Assembly (NCBI GenBank): GCA_963817025.1
Contig: CAWFML010000005.1
Span: forward strand, 1,936,893-2,000,892
Direction of reading: 5' to 3'
From: JACMLC01 sp963817025
GTDB lineage: Bacteria; Acidobacteriota; Blastocatellia; Pyrinomonadales; Pyrinomonadaceae
Length of the DNA: 64,000 nucleotides
Part shown: positions 25,847 to 33,128 of the stretch, piece after piece
How the letters are laid out: each line of letters opens with the position of its first letter
Position numbering within the stretch: the first letter of the stretch is position 1
Program-made: the position numbers and the translations under genes
Notes under the pieces: generated by a model
The model's input: the letters and a program-made list of their open reading frames with translations, nothing else
Databases searched by the model: none
Told to the model about the DNA's origin: nothing

Positions 25847-25983
25847 GGGAGAACCGCGCTGGCCGTTCCGTAGCCGTAATTGAACCTGCGTGAACAGGTG
25901 GGTGACCTTTTAAGAGCCGCAGCCTCTGGCATTTCCTTAACGATGAAGGAATGCACTGGCTTTAGTTGCGGCATCGGTCTCCC
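25847..25983 (-). ncRNA. ssrS: Structured RNA candidate, possibly 6S RNA
   Basis: On the minus strand a closing stem (GGGAGACCG at 25983-25975 with CGGTTCTCCC at 25856-25847) encloses two further hairpins. One is a long one: outer stem GCCGCA/TGCGGC, then GCATTCCTT with AAGGAAATGC. The other is ACCTG-TTCACG-CAGGT. The 3' segment TTACGGCTACGGAACGGCC resembles the region after the 3' bubble hairpin of E. coli 6S RNA (TTACAGCCTGCGGCGGC). It lies downstream of zapA on the same strand, the classical 6S position. The 5' bubble strand is short for 6S, so identity is uncertain. Confidence 0.45.
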
Positions 25984-26138
25984 TTTTTTACGACGTTGGC
26001 TCAATCATCGTAACTCGGTGACGAACCCCGCAGAAATTTTTTCCCTCCGCCAGGAGGATACTAACATACGAGTCAAGCGCGGAAAAGCGAGGCGTTGATT
26101 TTATTCAATGACAGATTTCTCGAAGACATCGAAAGAAG

Positions 26139-26231
26139 TTCCCGCAAAGACGCAAAGGCGCAAAGAAGAGATTCAAGATAAGTCATGGCTCAACTTCTTT
26201 GCGACTTGTCTTCTTTGCGCCTTTGCGGGAA
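26139..26231. repeat. Inverted repeat, TTTGCGGGAA / CTTTGCGCC word type
   Basis: TTCCCGCAAAGACGCAAAGG at the left and CTTCTTTGCGCCTTTGCGGG at the right pair over about 30 bases. It follows zapA by 9 bases. Confidence 0.85.
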
Positions 26232-26240
26232 ATTTTCTGT

Positions 26241-26630
26241 TTATGAAATTATCAGACTGCCCGGCGCGGCGTTTTGCTGCTCGACAGTGCTGCGGACTTT
26301 GAGCAGGCGGTCGAGCATCTCCGCGCACTCTGCGCTGCGCGAGGCGAGTTGCGTGTCTGCCTGTTCGTGCAGTCGCTTGAGCCGGTGCAGCTCGTCCGCG
26401 ATGTGCAGCGCGGCGAGGATGGCGACCTTGAGCGAGTCAACCGTCAGCGTGCCGGAAGAAATCTCGCGCATGCGGTTGTCCACAAACTCTGCGAGCTGCG
26501 TGATGTACTCGCTGTCGCCGTCAGAGCGGATGTTATAAGTCTGATTGTAAATCTCGACACGGATTGTCGGCGTCATCGCTGTATCCATATTGCCTTTGCC
26601 CAAACCGATACGGCTATCTCCGCTCTTCAT
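26241..26630 (-). CDS. zapA: Cell division protein ZapA
   Basis: The 129-residue protein binds and bundles FtsZ filaments at the division site. The globular head is recognisable as IRVEIYNQTYNIRSDGDSEY followed by ITQLAEFVDNRMREIS and LTVDSLKVAILAALHIADEL, the standard ZapA pattern. A coiled coil follows. The start at 26630 overlaps the stop of the upstream coiled-coil gene (ATGA), showing translational coupling; an internal ATG (MTPTIRVEI) could also serve. The C-terminal tail is longer than in E. coli ZapA. Confidence 0.9.
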   Translation of the reverse strand: MKSGDSRIGLGKGNMDTAMTPTIRVEIYNQTYNIRSDGDSEYITQLAEFVDNRMREISSGTLTVDSLKVAILAALHIADELHRLKRLHEQADTQLASRSAECAEMLDRLLKVRSTVEQQNAAPGSLIIS

Positions 26631-26908
26631 TTGCGCATTGCCTCCGCCATTTCAGGATCAAGCGCGGCAATGGCATCAAGCATCGCTTCGACCTTCATGC
26701 GAATAATATCGCGCTCGGAGAGAAGCCGCTCGACCTGTCCTTCCAGCCGCTCTTTTTCGCTGAGCGCGCTGCCCAGCTCGCGGCGAACGGATGCGACCTC
26801 GCGCTCCAGACCGTCCTTCTCCTGACGCAGCGTCTTCGTTAACTCGATGGTGCGGTAAATCTTGTCTTCAAGGTGTGAGAATTTTTCCAATCCCGATAAT
26901 CCGACCAT
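26627..26908 (-). CDS. Short coiled-coil protein coupled to ZapA (ZapB-like)
   Basis: The 93-residue protein is almost entirely heptad-repeat coiled coil (LEKFSHLEDKIYRTIELTKT through LLSERDIIRMKVEAMLDAI). GGAG lies 7 bases before the ATG at 26908, an ATG-ATG pair. Its stop overlaps the zapA start. A small coiled-coil gene directly before zapA is common outside the gamma-proteobacteria and is often annotated as ZapB-like. Sequence alone cannot prove that role. It probably acts with ZapA at the Z-ring (inference). Confidence 0.75.
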   Translation of the reverse strand: MVGLSGLEKFSHLEDKIYRTIELTKTLRQEKDGLEREVASVRRELGSALSEKERLEGQVERLLSERDIIRMKVEAMLDAIAALDPEMAEAMRK

Positions 26909-26998
26909 CATTTTTCTCCGGGGAGCCGCATGCAGCGGCACATTAGACGAGCTAAACGATTATGCGCCTGTGGCGTGCGCGAGCGCAAGACAAAATAA

Positions 26999-27073
26999 AG
27001 ATGTCAGATGTCGGATGTTGGATGTTGGATGCTAGTTGAAATCAGAAGAACTGGCATCCGGCATTTGACATCT
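26999..27073. repeat. Inverted repeat touching the pheT stop, GATGTCAGATGTCGG words
   Basis: AGATGTCAGATGTCGGATG on the left pairs with CATCCGGCATTTGACATCT on the right. The pheT TAG stop begins within the right end. Confidence 0.8.
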
Positions 27074-29216
27074 ACGCTCTCAGGCGGGCATCAAATTTTT
27101 CTTCGAGACTGCGAACGATGCGCGCGTGCATCTCGTCAACCTCTTCGTCGCGCAGGGTGCGTTCGTCCGCACGATATTCAAGACGAAGCGTCACGGAGCG
27201 TTTCCCTTCCGGCAGGTTCGCGCCCTCATAAACGCCTACCAGCTTTGAATCCGTGCAATAGTTGATGTTTTCATCCTGCACGACATTCAGCAATTCCGCC
27301 AGCGCGACGCGGCGCGCGACCAGCAGCGAGACATCACGCGTGACGGACGGGAAACGCGACAGCGGCGTGTATATCACAGCCGCTTCCGCAGCTCCAAGCA
27401 GGGCTGTCAAATCAACTTCGCAAACATAGACGGGCTGCCGGAACTTGTAAGCGGCGGCCACGGATTCCGCGAGCTTTCCAAGAGAGCCGACTCTCATGCC
27501 ATCGCTCAGACTAATGATTGCCGCCTGTCCTTCATGCAGGTGCAGCACGCTTGCTTCCTCGAATTTCAGCGGCAACAGATTCATAGCGTCCGCCGCTGCT
27601 TCGAGCGCGCCCTTCAAATCATAAAAATCAAGCTCGCGCAATGCGCCCGCTCGGCCCTCTTCCGTCACGCCACCCGTCGCCACCAGCGCCAGAGCCTCAC
27701 GCTCATGCGGCAACTCGCCGTCGCCCACTGACGCGAAGATGCGCCCGGACTCGAACAGGCGCACATCGCGCGTGCCGTGATTGAAATTTGTTCTGACGGC
27801 ATCGAGCAATCCCGCGAGCAGCGTCGGGCGCATACGCGTCGCGCCCTCTATGATTGAATTGCTCAGGGTAACGAAACTCTCGTCTCCCAAACTTTCAATC
27901 ACCAGCTCAGGAAGCAGCTCAAACGCTGCATCATGTTTCGCATCAATGAAGCTGAAGCTGACTGCTTCGTCAAAACCTGAGGCAGTCAACGCGCCGCGCA
28001 TCTCGCGCTTCCTCAGTTCGGACGGCTGGTACTCGCCCGCGATGCCCGAAGCCGGAAGCCGCGTGGCAATCTTTTCATAGCCTGTGTGGCGCGCGACCTC
28101 TTCGACCAAATCCTCTTCGATGGCGACATCCACACGCCATGTCGGCACGACAAAGCTCATCTTAGAATGCAAGTTCACAGGAGTCTCTTCGACTACGCCG
28201 TCACGAAAACTCCATTCGGACTCACTGCTGGAGGCTCTGGCGCATTCCGAGAAGCCGAGCGCGGTCAGGATTCTTTCTATCTCAACGGGAGAGACACGCA
28301 GGCCCGTCAGAGTTTCTACGCGCTCAGGCCGCAGGCTCACCACCGGCTGCGTCAAAGGGCGCGGGTAAACGTCAATCGCATTCTCTGTCGCAACCCCTCC
28401 GGCCAACTCGCAAATCAAAGCCACACAACGTTCCTGTGCGCGCAGGACATTGGCATAATCCGCGCCGCGCTCGAAACGATGCGAAGCCTCCGTGTGCATG
28501 CCTAGCAGGCGCGCAGTGCGCCTGACGGATGCCGGATTAAAATACGCGCTCTCGATCAAGACATCCTGCGTCGCTGTCGAGATTTCCGATTCCTCGCCGC
28601 CCATCACGCCCGCCAGCGCGACGGCTCGCACAGCATCGGCGATGACCAGCATCTCTTCATCGAGCACGCGCTCCACGCCGTCCAGAGTTGTAAGCTTCTC
28701 GCCCTTGCGCGCACGCCTGACGACGATTCTATGCTCGGCCAGCTTCGCCAGATCGAATGCATGAAGCGGCTGGCCCATTTCATGCAACACGTAGTTCGTA
28801 ATGTCTGCGACGTTGTTGATAGGCCGCTGGCCGATGGCTTCAAGACGTTTGACCAGCCAATCAGGCGAAGGCTGAATCTTGACGCCGCGCACCACGCGAG
28901 CGGCATAACGCGGGCAGAGCTTCGGGTCTTGAATCTCAACCGAAGTAAATTCTTCCGCCTGCTGTCCCGACTTCTGCGGCTTAGACTCAGGCAGACGCAC
29001 ACGCGCGCCTTCCATCGCCGCCACTTCGCGCGCGACGCCGAGGTGTGAGAGGCAGTCCGGGCGATTCGAGGTCAGGTCAATATCCAAAACGAAATCGTCG
29101 CCCGCCTCATGCACGCCCTCGACCGTCAGACCGAGCATCGTCAAACGCTCTGCCAACTCGCGCGGCGCAAGCCCTGTCTTTGTTAATTCACGAATCCAGT
29201 TATAGCTGATGTTCAT
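27072..29216 (-). CDS. pheT: Phenylalanyl-tRNA synthetase beta subunit, lacking the EMAP/OB insertion
   Basis: The 714-residue beta chain works with PheS to charge tRNA-Phe. Domain B1 starts MNISYNWIRELTKTGLA, then passes directly from about residue 42 to VLDIDLTSNRPDCLSHLGVA. The roughly 110-residue tRNA-binding OB domain present in E. coli PheT (about 795 residues) is missing. B3/B4 (editing) follow with HAFDLAKL and LIESAYFNPASVRRTARLLG. Then come B5 and the catalytic-like core. The C-terminal FDX-ACB domain is seen as YTPLSRFPSVTRDVSLLV through the end. The gene is separated from pheS by a WG-repeat gene. Confidence 0.95.
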   Translation of the reverse strand: MNISYNWIRELTKTGLAPRELAERLTMLGLTVEGVHEAGDDFVLDIDLTSNRPDCLSHLGVAREVAAMEGARVRLPESKPQKSGQQAEEFTSVEIQDPKLCPRYAARVVRGVKIQPSPDWLVKRLEAIGQRPINNVADITNYVLHEMGQPLHAFDLAKLAEHRIVVRRARKGEKLTTLDGVERVLDEEMLVIADAVRAVALAGVMGGEESEISTATQDVLIESAYFNPASVRRTARLLGMHTEASHRFERGADYANVLRAQERCVALICELAGGVATENAIDVYPRPLTQPVVSLRPERVETLTGLRVSPVEIERILTALGFSECARASSSESEWSFRDGVVEETPVNLHSKMSFVVPTWRVDVAIEEDLVEEVARHTGYEKIATRLPASGIAGEYQPSELRKREMRGALTASGFDEAVSFSFIDAKHDAAFELLPELVIESLGDESFVTLSNSIIEGATRMRPTLLAGLLDAVRTNFNHGTRDVRLFESGRIFASVGDGELPHEREALALVATGGVTEEGRAGALRELDFYDLKGALEAAADAMNLLPLKFEEASVLHLHEGQAAIISLSDGMRVGSLGKLAESVAAAYKFRQPVYVCEVDLTALLGAAEAAVIYTPLSRFPSVTRDVSLLVARRVALAELLNVVQDENINYCTDSKLVGVYEGANLPEGKRSVTLRLEYRADERTLRDEEVDEMHARIVRSLEEKFDARLRA

Positions 29217-29260
29217 ATCGGAAACAGAAACAAAGTTACAATTTCATCTAAAACATAAAA

Positions 29261-29371
29261 CTCTTCTTTGCGCCTTCGGTTTTAACTTTGCGCCACCAGC
29301 GCGAAACGCTGCTGTTTCACGCTGGTGGCGCAAACAAAGAAAGACTCAAGGCGCAAAGGGTTGAGTCAGTC
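29261..29371. repeat. Inverted repeat, CTTTGCGCC word type with perfect 15-bp core
   Basis: TTTGCGCCACCAGCG (29287-29301) pairs perfectly with 29320-29334. The outer words TTCTTTGCGCC and GGCGCAAAGGGTTGAG pair less well. It lies upstream of pheT and flanks the WG gene on its downstream side. Confidence 0.9.
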
Positions 29372-29404
29372 TCTTAAGCCTTTCAACTAGACGACAAGCG
29401 TAAT

Positions 29405-30394
29405 TCATCTTGTCGGCTCCCAGATATATTTTCCGGTCTTGTCTATATAGCCCTGCAAATGGTTTACCCAGACTCTCGCCAGTCCATCCGAAAAGTTGAG
29501 CGCGTTATCGAATTGCGGCTTGATGACGACCGCTCCGCTTTTGTCTATGAAACCATACTTGCCGCCGATTTTGACGAGGGCCAGTTCTTCCGCGAAGCCT
29601 CTGGTCCATTCAAACTCAGCCTTGATGACAATCTCTCCGGCCTTGTTGATAAAACCGAACTTGTTGTCCTGAATTACAGGCGCAAGCCCGTCCGCAAAAC
29701 TTCCCGCGTAATAAAAACGCGGGGCAATCAGAACCTTTCCGGCCTTGTTGATAAAGCCGTACTGGTTGCCTATCTTCACATTCGCCAGACCTTCGGAAAA
29801 ACGAAACGCATTGTAATATTCCGGCTTGATAACCATCTTTCCCTTTTTATCCACGAAGCCGTGCTTGTTATCAATGATGATGAGCGCGAGTCCTTCGGAA
29901 AAAGTGAAAGCCTTATCAAACTGCGGCTTGATAATAAACTTGCCTGTCTTATCAATGTATCCGTACTTGCGATCAATCACGACCACGGCCATGCCTTCGT
30001 CAAAGCTCTCGACGGCATCAAACTGCGGGGCAATCACGAGCTTGCCGGTCTTATCTATGAAGCCGCGTTTGGGTTGCTGCCCTCCGGTTTGCACGGAAGC
30101 AAAACCTTCGGCAAACGGGCTGGCAAAATCCACTTGCTCAAGCTCGATGACCATCTTTCCCGAACTATCAATCACGCCGCGCTTGCTGCCCGCTTTGACA
30201 TACGCGAGACCTTCGGAAAAATCCCACCCGTCTTCAAACTGCGGCTGAATGACAATAGTTCCCTTGCGGTCTATGTAACCGACCTTGCCGTCTTTGCGAA
30301 TCGGATACGGCCCGCCAGCATCCTTCCTGCGCGCCTGCCCGCCGGCGACCATCGTCACCGCAAGACAAAAAAGGCATGCGAGAAGGACTCTCAT
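29405..30394 (-). CDS. WG-repeat secreted protein inserted between pheS and pheT
   Basis: The start is the ATG at 30394, giving 329 residues with a signal peptide (MRVLLACLFCLAVTMVAGG). An upstream in-frame ATG would only translate a repeat hairpin. The mature part consists of eight complete WG repeats and a ninth partial one of about 33 residues, each of the form KYGFIDKTGKFIIKPQFDKA followed by FSEGLALV. These are predicted beta-hairpin modules found in bacterial surface or periplasmic proteins; the function is unknown. It lies between pheS and pheT, flanked on both sides by repeat hairpins, which is an unusual interruption of that operon. Confidence 0.9.
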   Translation of the reverse strand: MRVLLACLFCLAVTMVAGGQARRKDAGGPYPIRKDGKVGYIDRKGTIVIQPQFEDGWDFSEGLAYVKAGSKRGVIDSSGKMVIELEQVDFASPFAEGFASVQTGGQQPKRGFIDKTGKLVIAPQFDAVESFDEGMAVVVIDRKYGYIDKTGKFIIKPQFDKAFTFSEGLALIIIDNKHGFVDKKGKMVIKPEYYNAFRFSEGLANVKIGNQYGFINKAGKVLIAPRFYYAGSFADGLAPVIQDNKFGFINKAGEIVIKAEFEWTRGFAEELALVKIGGKYGFIDKSGAVVIKPQFDNALNFSDGLARVWVNHLQGYIDKTGKYIWEPTR

Positions 30395-30489
30395 AAGTGA
30401 TAAGCGGCGACCGACAAGTGACGAGTGGCAAGTGACCAGTCCGAAAAGCTTATGCCTGCTCGTCACTTGTCACTCATTACTTGTCACTG
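30395..30489. repeat. Inverted repeat, GTGACGAGTG word type
   Basis: The left arm contains AAGTGATAAG and GACAAGTGACGAGTGGCAAG; the right arm contains CTCGTCACTTGTCACTC and ACTTGTCACT. It fills the gap between the pheS stop and the WG gene start. Confidence 0.85.
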
Positions 30490-30491
30490 CT

Positions 30492-31595
30492 TTATCTAAA
30501 CTGTTCGAGGAAGCGCACGTCGTTCTCGAAAAGCAGGCGGATGTCGTCGAGTTTGTACATCAGGGCCGACATGCGATCCAGACCGAAGCCGAAAGCGAAG
30601 CCGGAATAAATCTCAGGGTCTATGCCGACGGCACGCAAGACATTCGGATGCACCATGCCTGAGCCGCCGAGTTCGATCCAGCCTGAGCCTTTGCAGATAC
30701 GACAGCCCTTGCCGCCGCATTTGAAACAACTGTAATCAACTTCCGCGCTCGGCTCTGTGAAAGGAAAGTATGACGGGCGAAACCGCGTCCGTATCTCCGG
30801 GCCAAAGAGCCTATGGACAAATTCGGACAACGTGCCTTTCAAATGCGCCATTGTGATGCCTTTATCCACACACAATCCTTCGACCTGAAAGAACATAGGA
30901 TTGTGCGTCGCATCCGGCGTGTCGCGGCGAAAGACTCTGCCCGGCGCAATCATACGCAGGGGAGCAGTCCTGCGCTCCATCGCATGAATCTGCACGGTCG
31001 AAGTCTGCGACCGCAGAGCGAAGCCGTCCGTCGTATAGAAAGTGTCTTGCGAGGCACGCGCCGGATGACCTTCGGGAATATTGAGCGCGTCGAAATTATA
31101 ATAATCGGTCTCGATCTCGCGGTCGTCTTCAATCGCATAGCCCAGCGAGACAAAGATGTCTTCGATTCTCTGGCGCAAGAGCGTAATCGGATGCAGATGC
31201 CCGCGACGCGGGCGACGACCCGGCAGCGTGACATCAATGCGCTCGCGCTCTGTGCGTGCGGCGCGGATGAAATCTTTCAGAGCCTGTTCGGCGGCTTCGA
31301 GAGCCTGCGCGATTTGAGCTTCGACTTGCTGCACACGTTGGCCGAAGGCCGCGCGGTCTTCGGGCGCGACACGTCCGATCAATTTCTTGACTGACGCCAG
31401 CGCGCTCTTCTTTCCGGTATGCCGCGTGCGCAGTTCACCCAGAGCGCGCTCCGCATCCCCGGCCTCTTGTAGATTGAGGTCGTCGAGATTGCCGTCGCCA
31501 AAGCGCGCAAAGCGTCCGAACTCTTGCTCGAACGCTTCGCGTGCAGCTTCTACTTTTTGGCTGTGATCTTCCGTTTGCCCTTCAGGCATCACCAA
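30492..31595 (-). CDS. pheS: Phenylalanyl-tRNA synthetase alpha subunit
   Basis: The 367-residue class II synthetase subunit activates phenylalanine. An N-terminal coiled coil (residues about 15-120) is followed by HPITLLRQRIEDIFVSLGYA. Then come motif 2 (RVFRRDTPDATHNPMFFQVEG), with substrate-binding residues, and motif 3 (GFAFGFGLDRMSALMY). A CFKCGGKGCRICKGSGWIE stretch (about residues 300-318) carries four cysteines that could bind zinc. It is preceded by rplT and followed by a WG gene before pheT. Confidence 0.97.
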   Translation of the reverse strand: MVMPEGQTEDHSQKVEAAREAFEQEFGRFARFGDGNLDDLNLQEAGDAERALGELRTRHTGKKSALASVKKLIGRVAPEDRAAFGQRVQQVEAQIAQALEAAEQALKDFIRAARTERERIDVTLPGRRPRRGHLHPITLLRQRIEDIFVSLGYAIEDDREIETDYYNFDALNIPEGHPARASQDTFYTTDGFALRSQTSTVQIHAMERRTAPLRMIAPGRVFRRDTPDATHNPMFFQVEGLCVDKGITMAHLKGTLSEFVHRLFGPEIRTRFRPSYFPFTEPSAEVDYSCFKCGGKGCRICKGSGWIELGGSGMVHPNVLRAVGIDPEIYSGFAFGFGLDRMSALMYKLDDIRLLFENDVRFLEQFR

Positions 31596-31607
31596 AATCC
31601 TTTTCCG

Positions 31608-31991
31608 CTAAGCTGCGGCGCGTTGCTGCTGTTCATTCTCCAGTGCGCTCTTCACCTGTCCTGAGAGAGCCGTAAAAGCATCCGGCGAGTTGGCCGCGAG
31701 GTCTGCCAGCACTTTTCTATCAAGCTCGATACCGGCCACTTTGAGGCCATGCATGAACTGCGAATAGTTGAGGCCGTTCAGGCGCGCGGCGGCTCCGATG
31801 CGCACGATCCACAGGCTGCGAAAATCGCGCTTCTTGAGCTTGCGACCGGTGTAAGCGAAATTCAGACCGCGCTCGACGGATTCCTTCGCAGAGCGATAAA
31901 GCTTCGATTTTGTTCCGCGATAACCTTTGGCTAATTTTAAAATCTTCTTGCGTCTTTCAAGACGCTTATTTCCACGTTTTGCACGAGGCAT
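31608..31991 (-). CDS. rplT: 50S ribosomal protein L20
   Basis: The 127-residue assembly protein of the large subunit starts MPRAKRGNKRLERRKKILKL and contains AKGYRGTKSKLYRSAKESVE and RLWIxRI-like RSLWIVRIGAAARLNGLNYS, the standard L20 pattern. The C-terminal tail is Gln/Ala-rich. It lies in the conserved order thrS-infC-rpmI-rplT-pheS. In E. coli L20 represses its own operon; no leader structure was recognised here. Confidence 0.97.
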   Translation of the reverse strand: MPRAKRGNKRLERRKKILKLAKGYRGTKSKLYRSAKESVERGLNFAYTGRKLKKRDFRSLWIVRIGAAARLNGLNYSQFMHGLKVAGIELDRKVLADLAANSPDAFTALSGQVKSALENEQQQRAAA

Positions 31992-32157
31992 AGCTCGTCA
32001 CCTCCTCTTAAATAAAAACTGTTCTTTGGTCTTAGGTCTTTAGGCTTTTGCATCTGCTATCTATGCTTGAAGCACCGGCTTCAAGCTCGAACAGCGTGCA
32101 GAGAACAAAACGCTAAGAACAAAAAAAACCAAAATACAAAGACAAAAAGTCCAAAAC

Positions 32158-32361
32158 CTAAGACCTTCCGTAAGGCAACATCGCTTCGACACGCTTCTGA
32201 TCCCCTTCGGAAACGAGAGAATCCGTATCGAGTTGACGCTTACGCTTGGTTGTCTTTTTGGTCAGAATGTGGCGCGCATGCGAGTGCCCGCGTTTAATCT
32301 TTCCCGTGGCGGTCAGGCGAAAACGCTTGGCCGCTCCTTTATGAGTTTTGAGTTTAGGCAT
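32158..32361 (-). CDS. rpmI: 50S ribosomal protein L35
   Basis: This 67-residue basic protein starts MPKLKTHKGAAKRFRLTATG and continues with KIKRGHSHARHILTKKTTKR, matching L35 throughout. It starts 26 bases after infC and precedes rplT. Confidence 0.97.
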   Translation of the reverse strand: MPKLKTHKGAAKRFRLTATGKIKRGHSHARHILTKKTTKRKRQLDTDSLVSEGDQKRVEAMLPYGRS

Positions 32362-32387
32362 AACTGCTCCTTCGATAATTTTAAAAA

Positions 32388-33035
32388 CTAAGCTGTCCCC
32401 GCCGGCGGTGTTGACGCAGGCGGCGCAGGCGGCGCAGGTGGCGCAGGTGGCGTAGGTTTCTCAGGCTTCGCGCTTCCCTTGTGACGCTTCGGCGCGAGGA
32501 TGATAAACATCTGGTTGCCTTCCATGCGCGGTCTTGATTCGACTTCGCCGACATCCGCCAAATCTTTTTCGAGCCGTTCCAAAATGCGCGAGCCGAGTTC
32601 TCTGTGCGTCATCTCGCGGCCACGAAACCAGATCGTCGCTTTGACCTTATCGCCATCCACCAGCCAATCGTGCGCGTGCTTCATGCGATATTCATAATCA
32701 TGATCGTCGGTGCCGGGGCGAAACTTGACCTCTTTGACCGTGATGACAACCTGCTTCTTCTTCGCCTCGTTGGCTTTCTTCTTGGCTTCGTATTGAAACT
32801 TGCCAAAGTCGATAATACGACACACGGGCGGATCGGCTGTGGCTGCAACCTCGACCAAATCCAAGCCTTTTTCGCGCGCTCTGCGAATGGCTTCGCGCGT
32901 CTCCAAGACTCCGAGCTGTTCTCCGTCGTCATCAATCACGCGCACTTCGGGCACGCGGATTCTTTCGTTGATGCGCGCGACGGGAGCGCGCCGATTGTCG
33001 GGGCGATGACCGCGACCTCTAAAACCTGTAGCTAT
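32388..33035 (-). CDS. infC: Translation initiation factor IF-3, apparent AUA start
   Basis: IF-3 prevents subunit reassociation and checks start codons. Conserved parts are INERIRVPEVRVIDDDGEQL, ATADPPVCRIIDFGKFQYEA, KEVKFRPGTDDHDYEYR and WFRGREMTHRELG. The first conventional start (GTG at 32954) would cut the conserved N-terminal helix. The frame is open upstream, and GGAGGTG at 33047-33041 lies 5 bases before an in-frame ATA at 33035, giving 215 residues. infC genes of several bacteria use AUU, AUC or AUA so that IF-3 represses its own synthesis. The C-terminus carries an unusual Pro/Ala-rich tail (PAPPAPPAPPAS). Confidence 0.93.
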   Translation of the reverse strand: MATGFRGRGHRPDNRRAPVARINERIRVPEVRVIDDDGEQLGVLETREAIRRAREKGLDLVEVAATADPPVCRIIDFGKFQYEAKKKANEAKKKQVVITVKEVKFRPGTDDHDYEYRMKHAHDWLVDGDKVKATIWFRGREMTHRELGSRILERLEKDLADVGEVESRPRMEGNQMFIILAPKRHKGSAKPEKPTPPAPPAPPAPPASTPPAGTA

Positions 33036-33040
33036 TTCTG

Positions 33041-33047
33041 CACCTCC
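33041..33047 (-). promoter_or_regulatory. Ribosome binding site of infC
   Basis: GGAGGTG on the minus strand, 5 bases before the ATA at 33035. There is no ATG, GTG or TTG at a suitable distance after it. Confidence 0.8.
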
Positions 33048-33055
33048 ATCGTTGG

Positions 33056-33128
33056 TAGTCTCAAGTTTCAGGTCTCAAGACCCGGGTCAAAAAAATCAAC
33101 CGGGGTCTTGGGAATTTGGTCTTGGGAC
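33056..33128. repeat. Inverted repeat at the thrS 3' end, CAAGTCCCAAG word type
   Basis: CTCAAGACCCGGG and CCGGGGTCTTGGGA pair around an A-rich loop. The outer arms add TCAAGTTTCAGGTCTCAAG and TTTGGTCTTGGGAC. It contains the thrS stop codon and encodes its last residues. Confidence 0.85.

Noticed and set aside
25847..25983. Cobalamin or c-di-GMP riboswitch controlling ymdB
   Set aside because: A partial match (CCGCAACTAAAGCCAG) lacks the rest of the B12-box core, and the ymdB link is unlikely; 6S RNA fits position and 3' sequence better.
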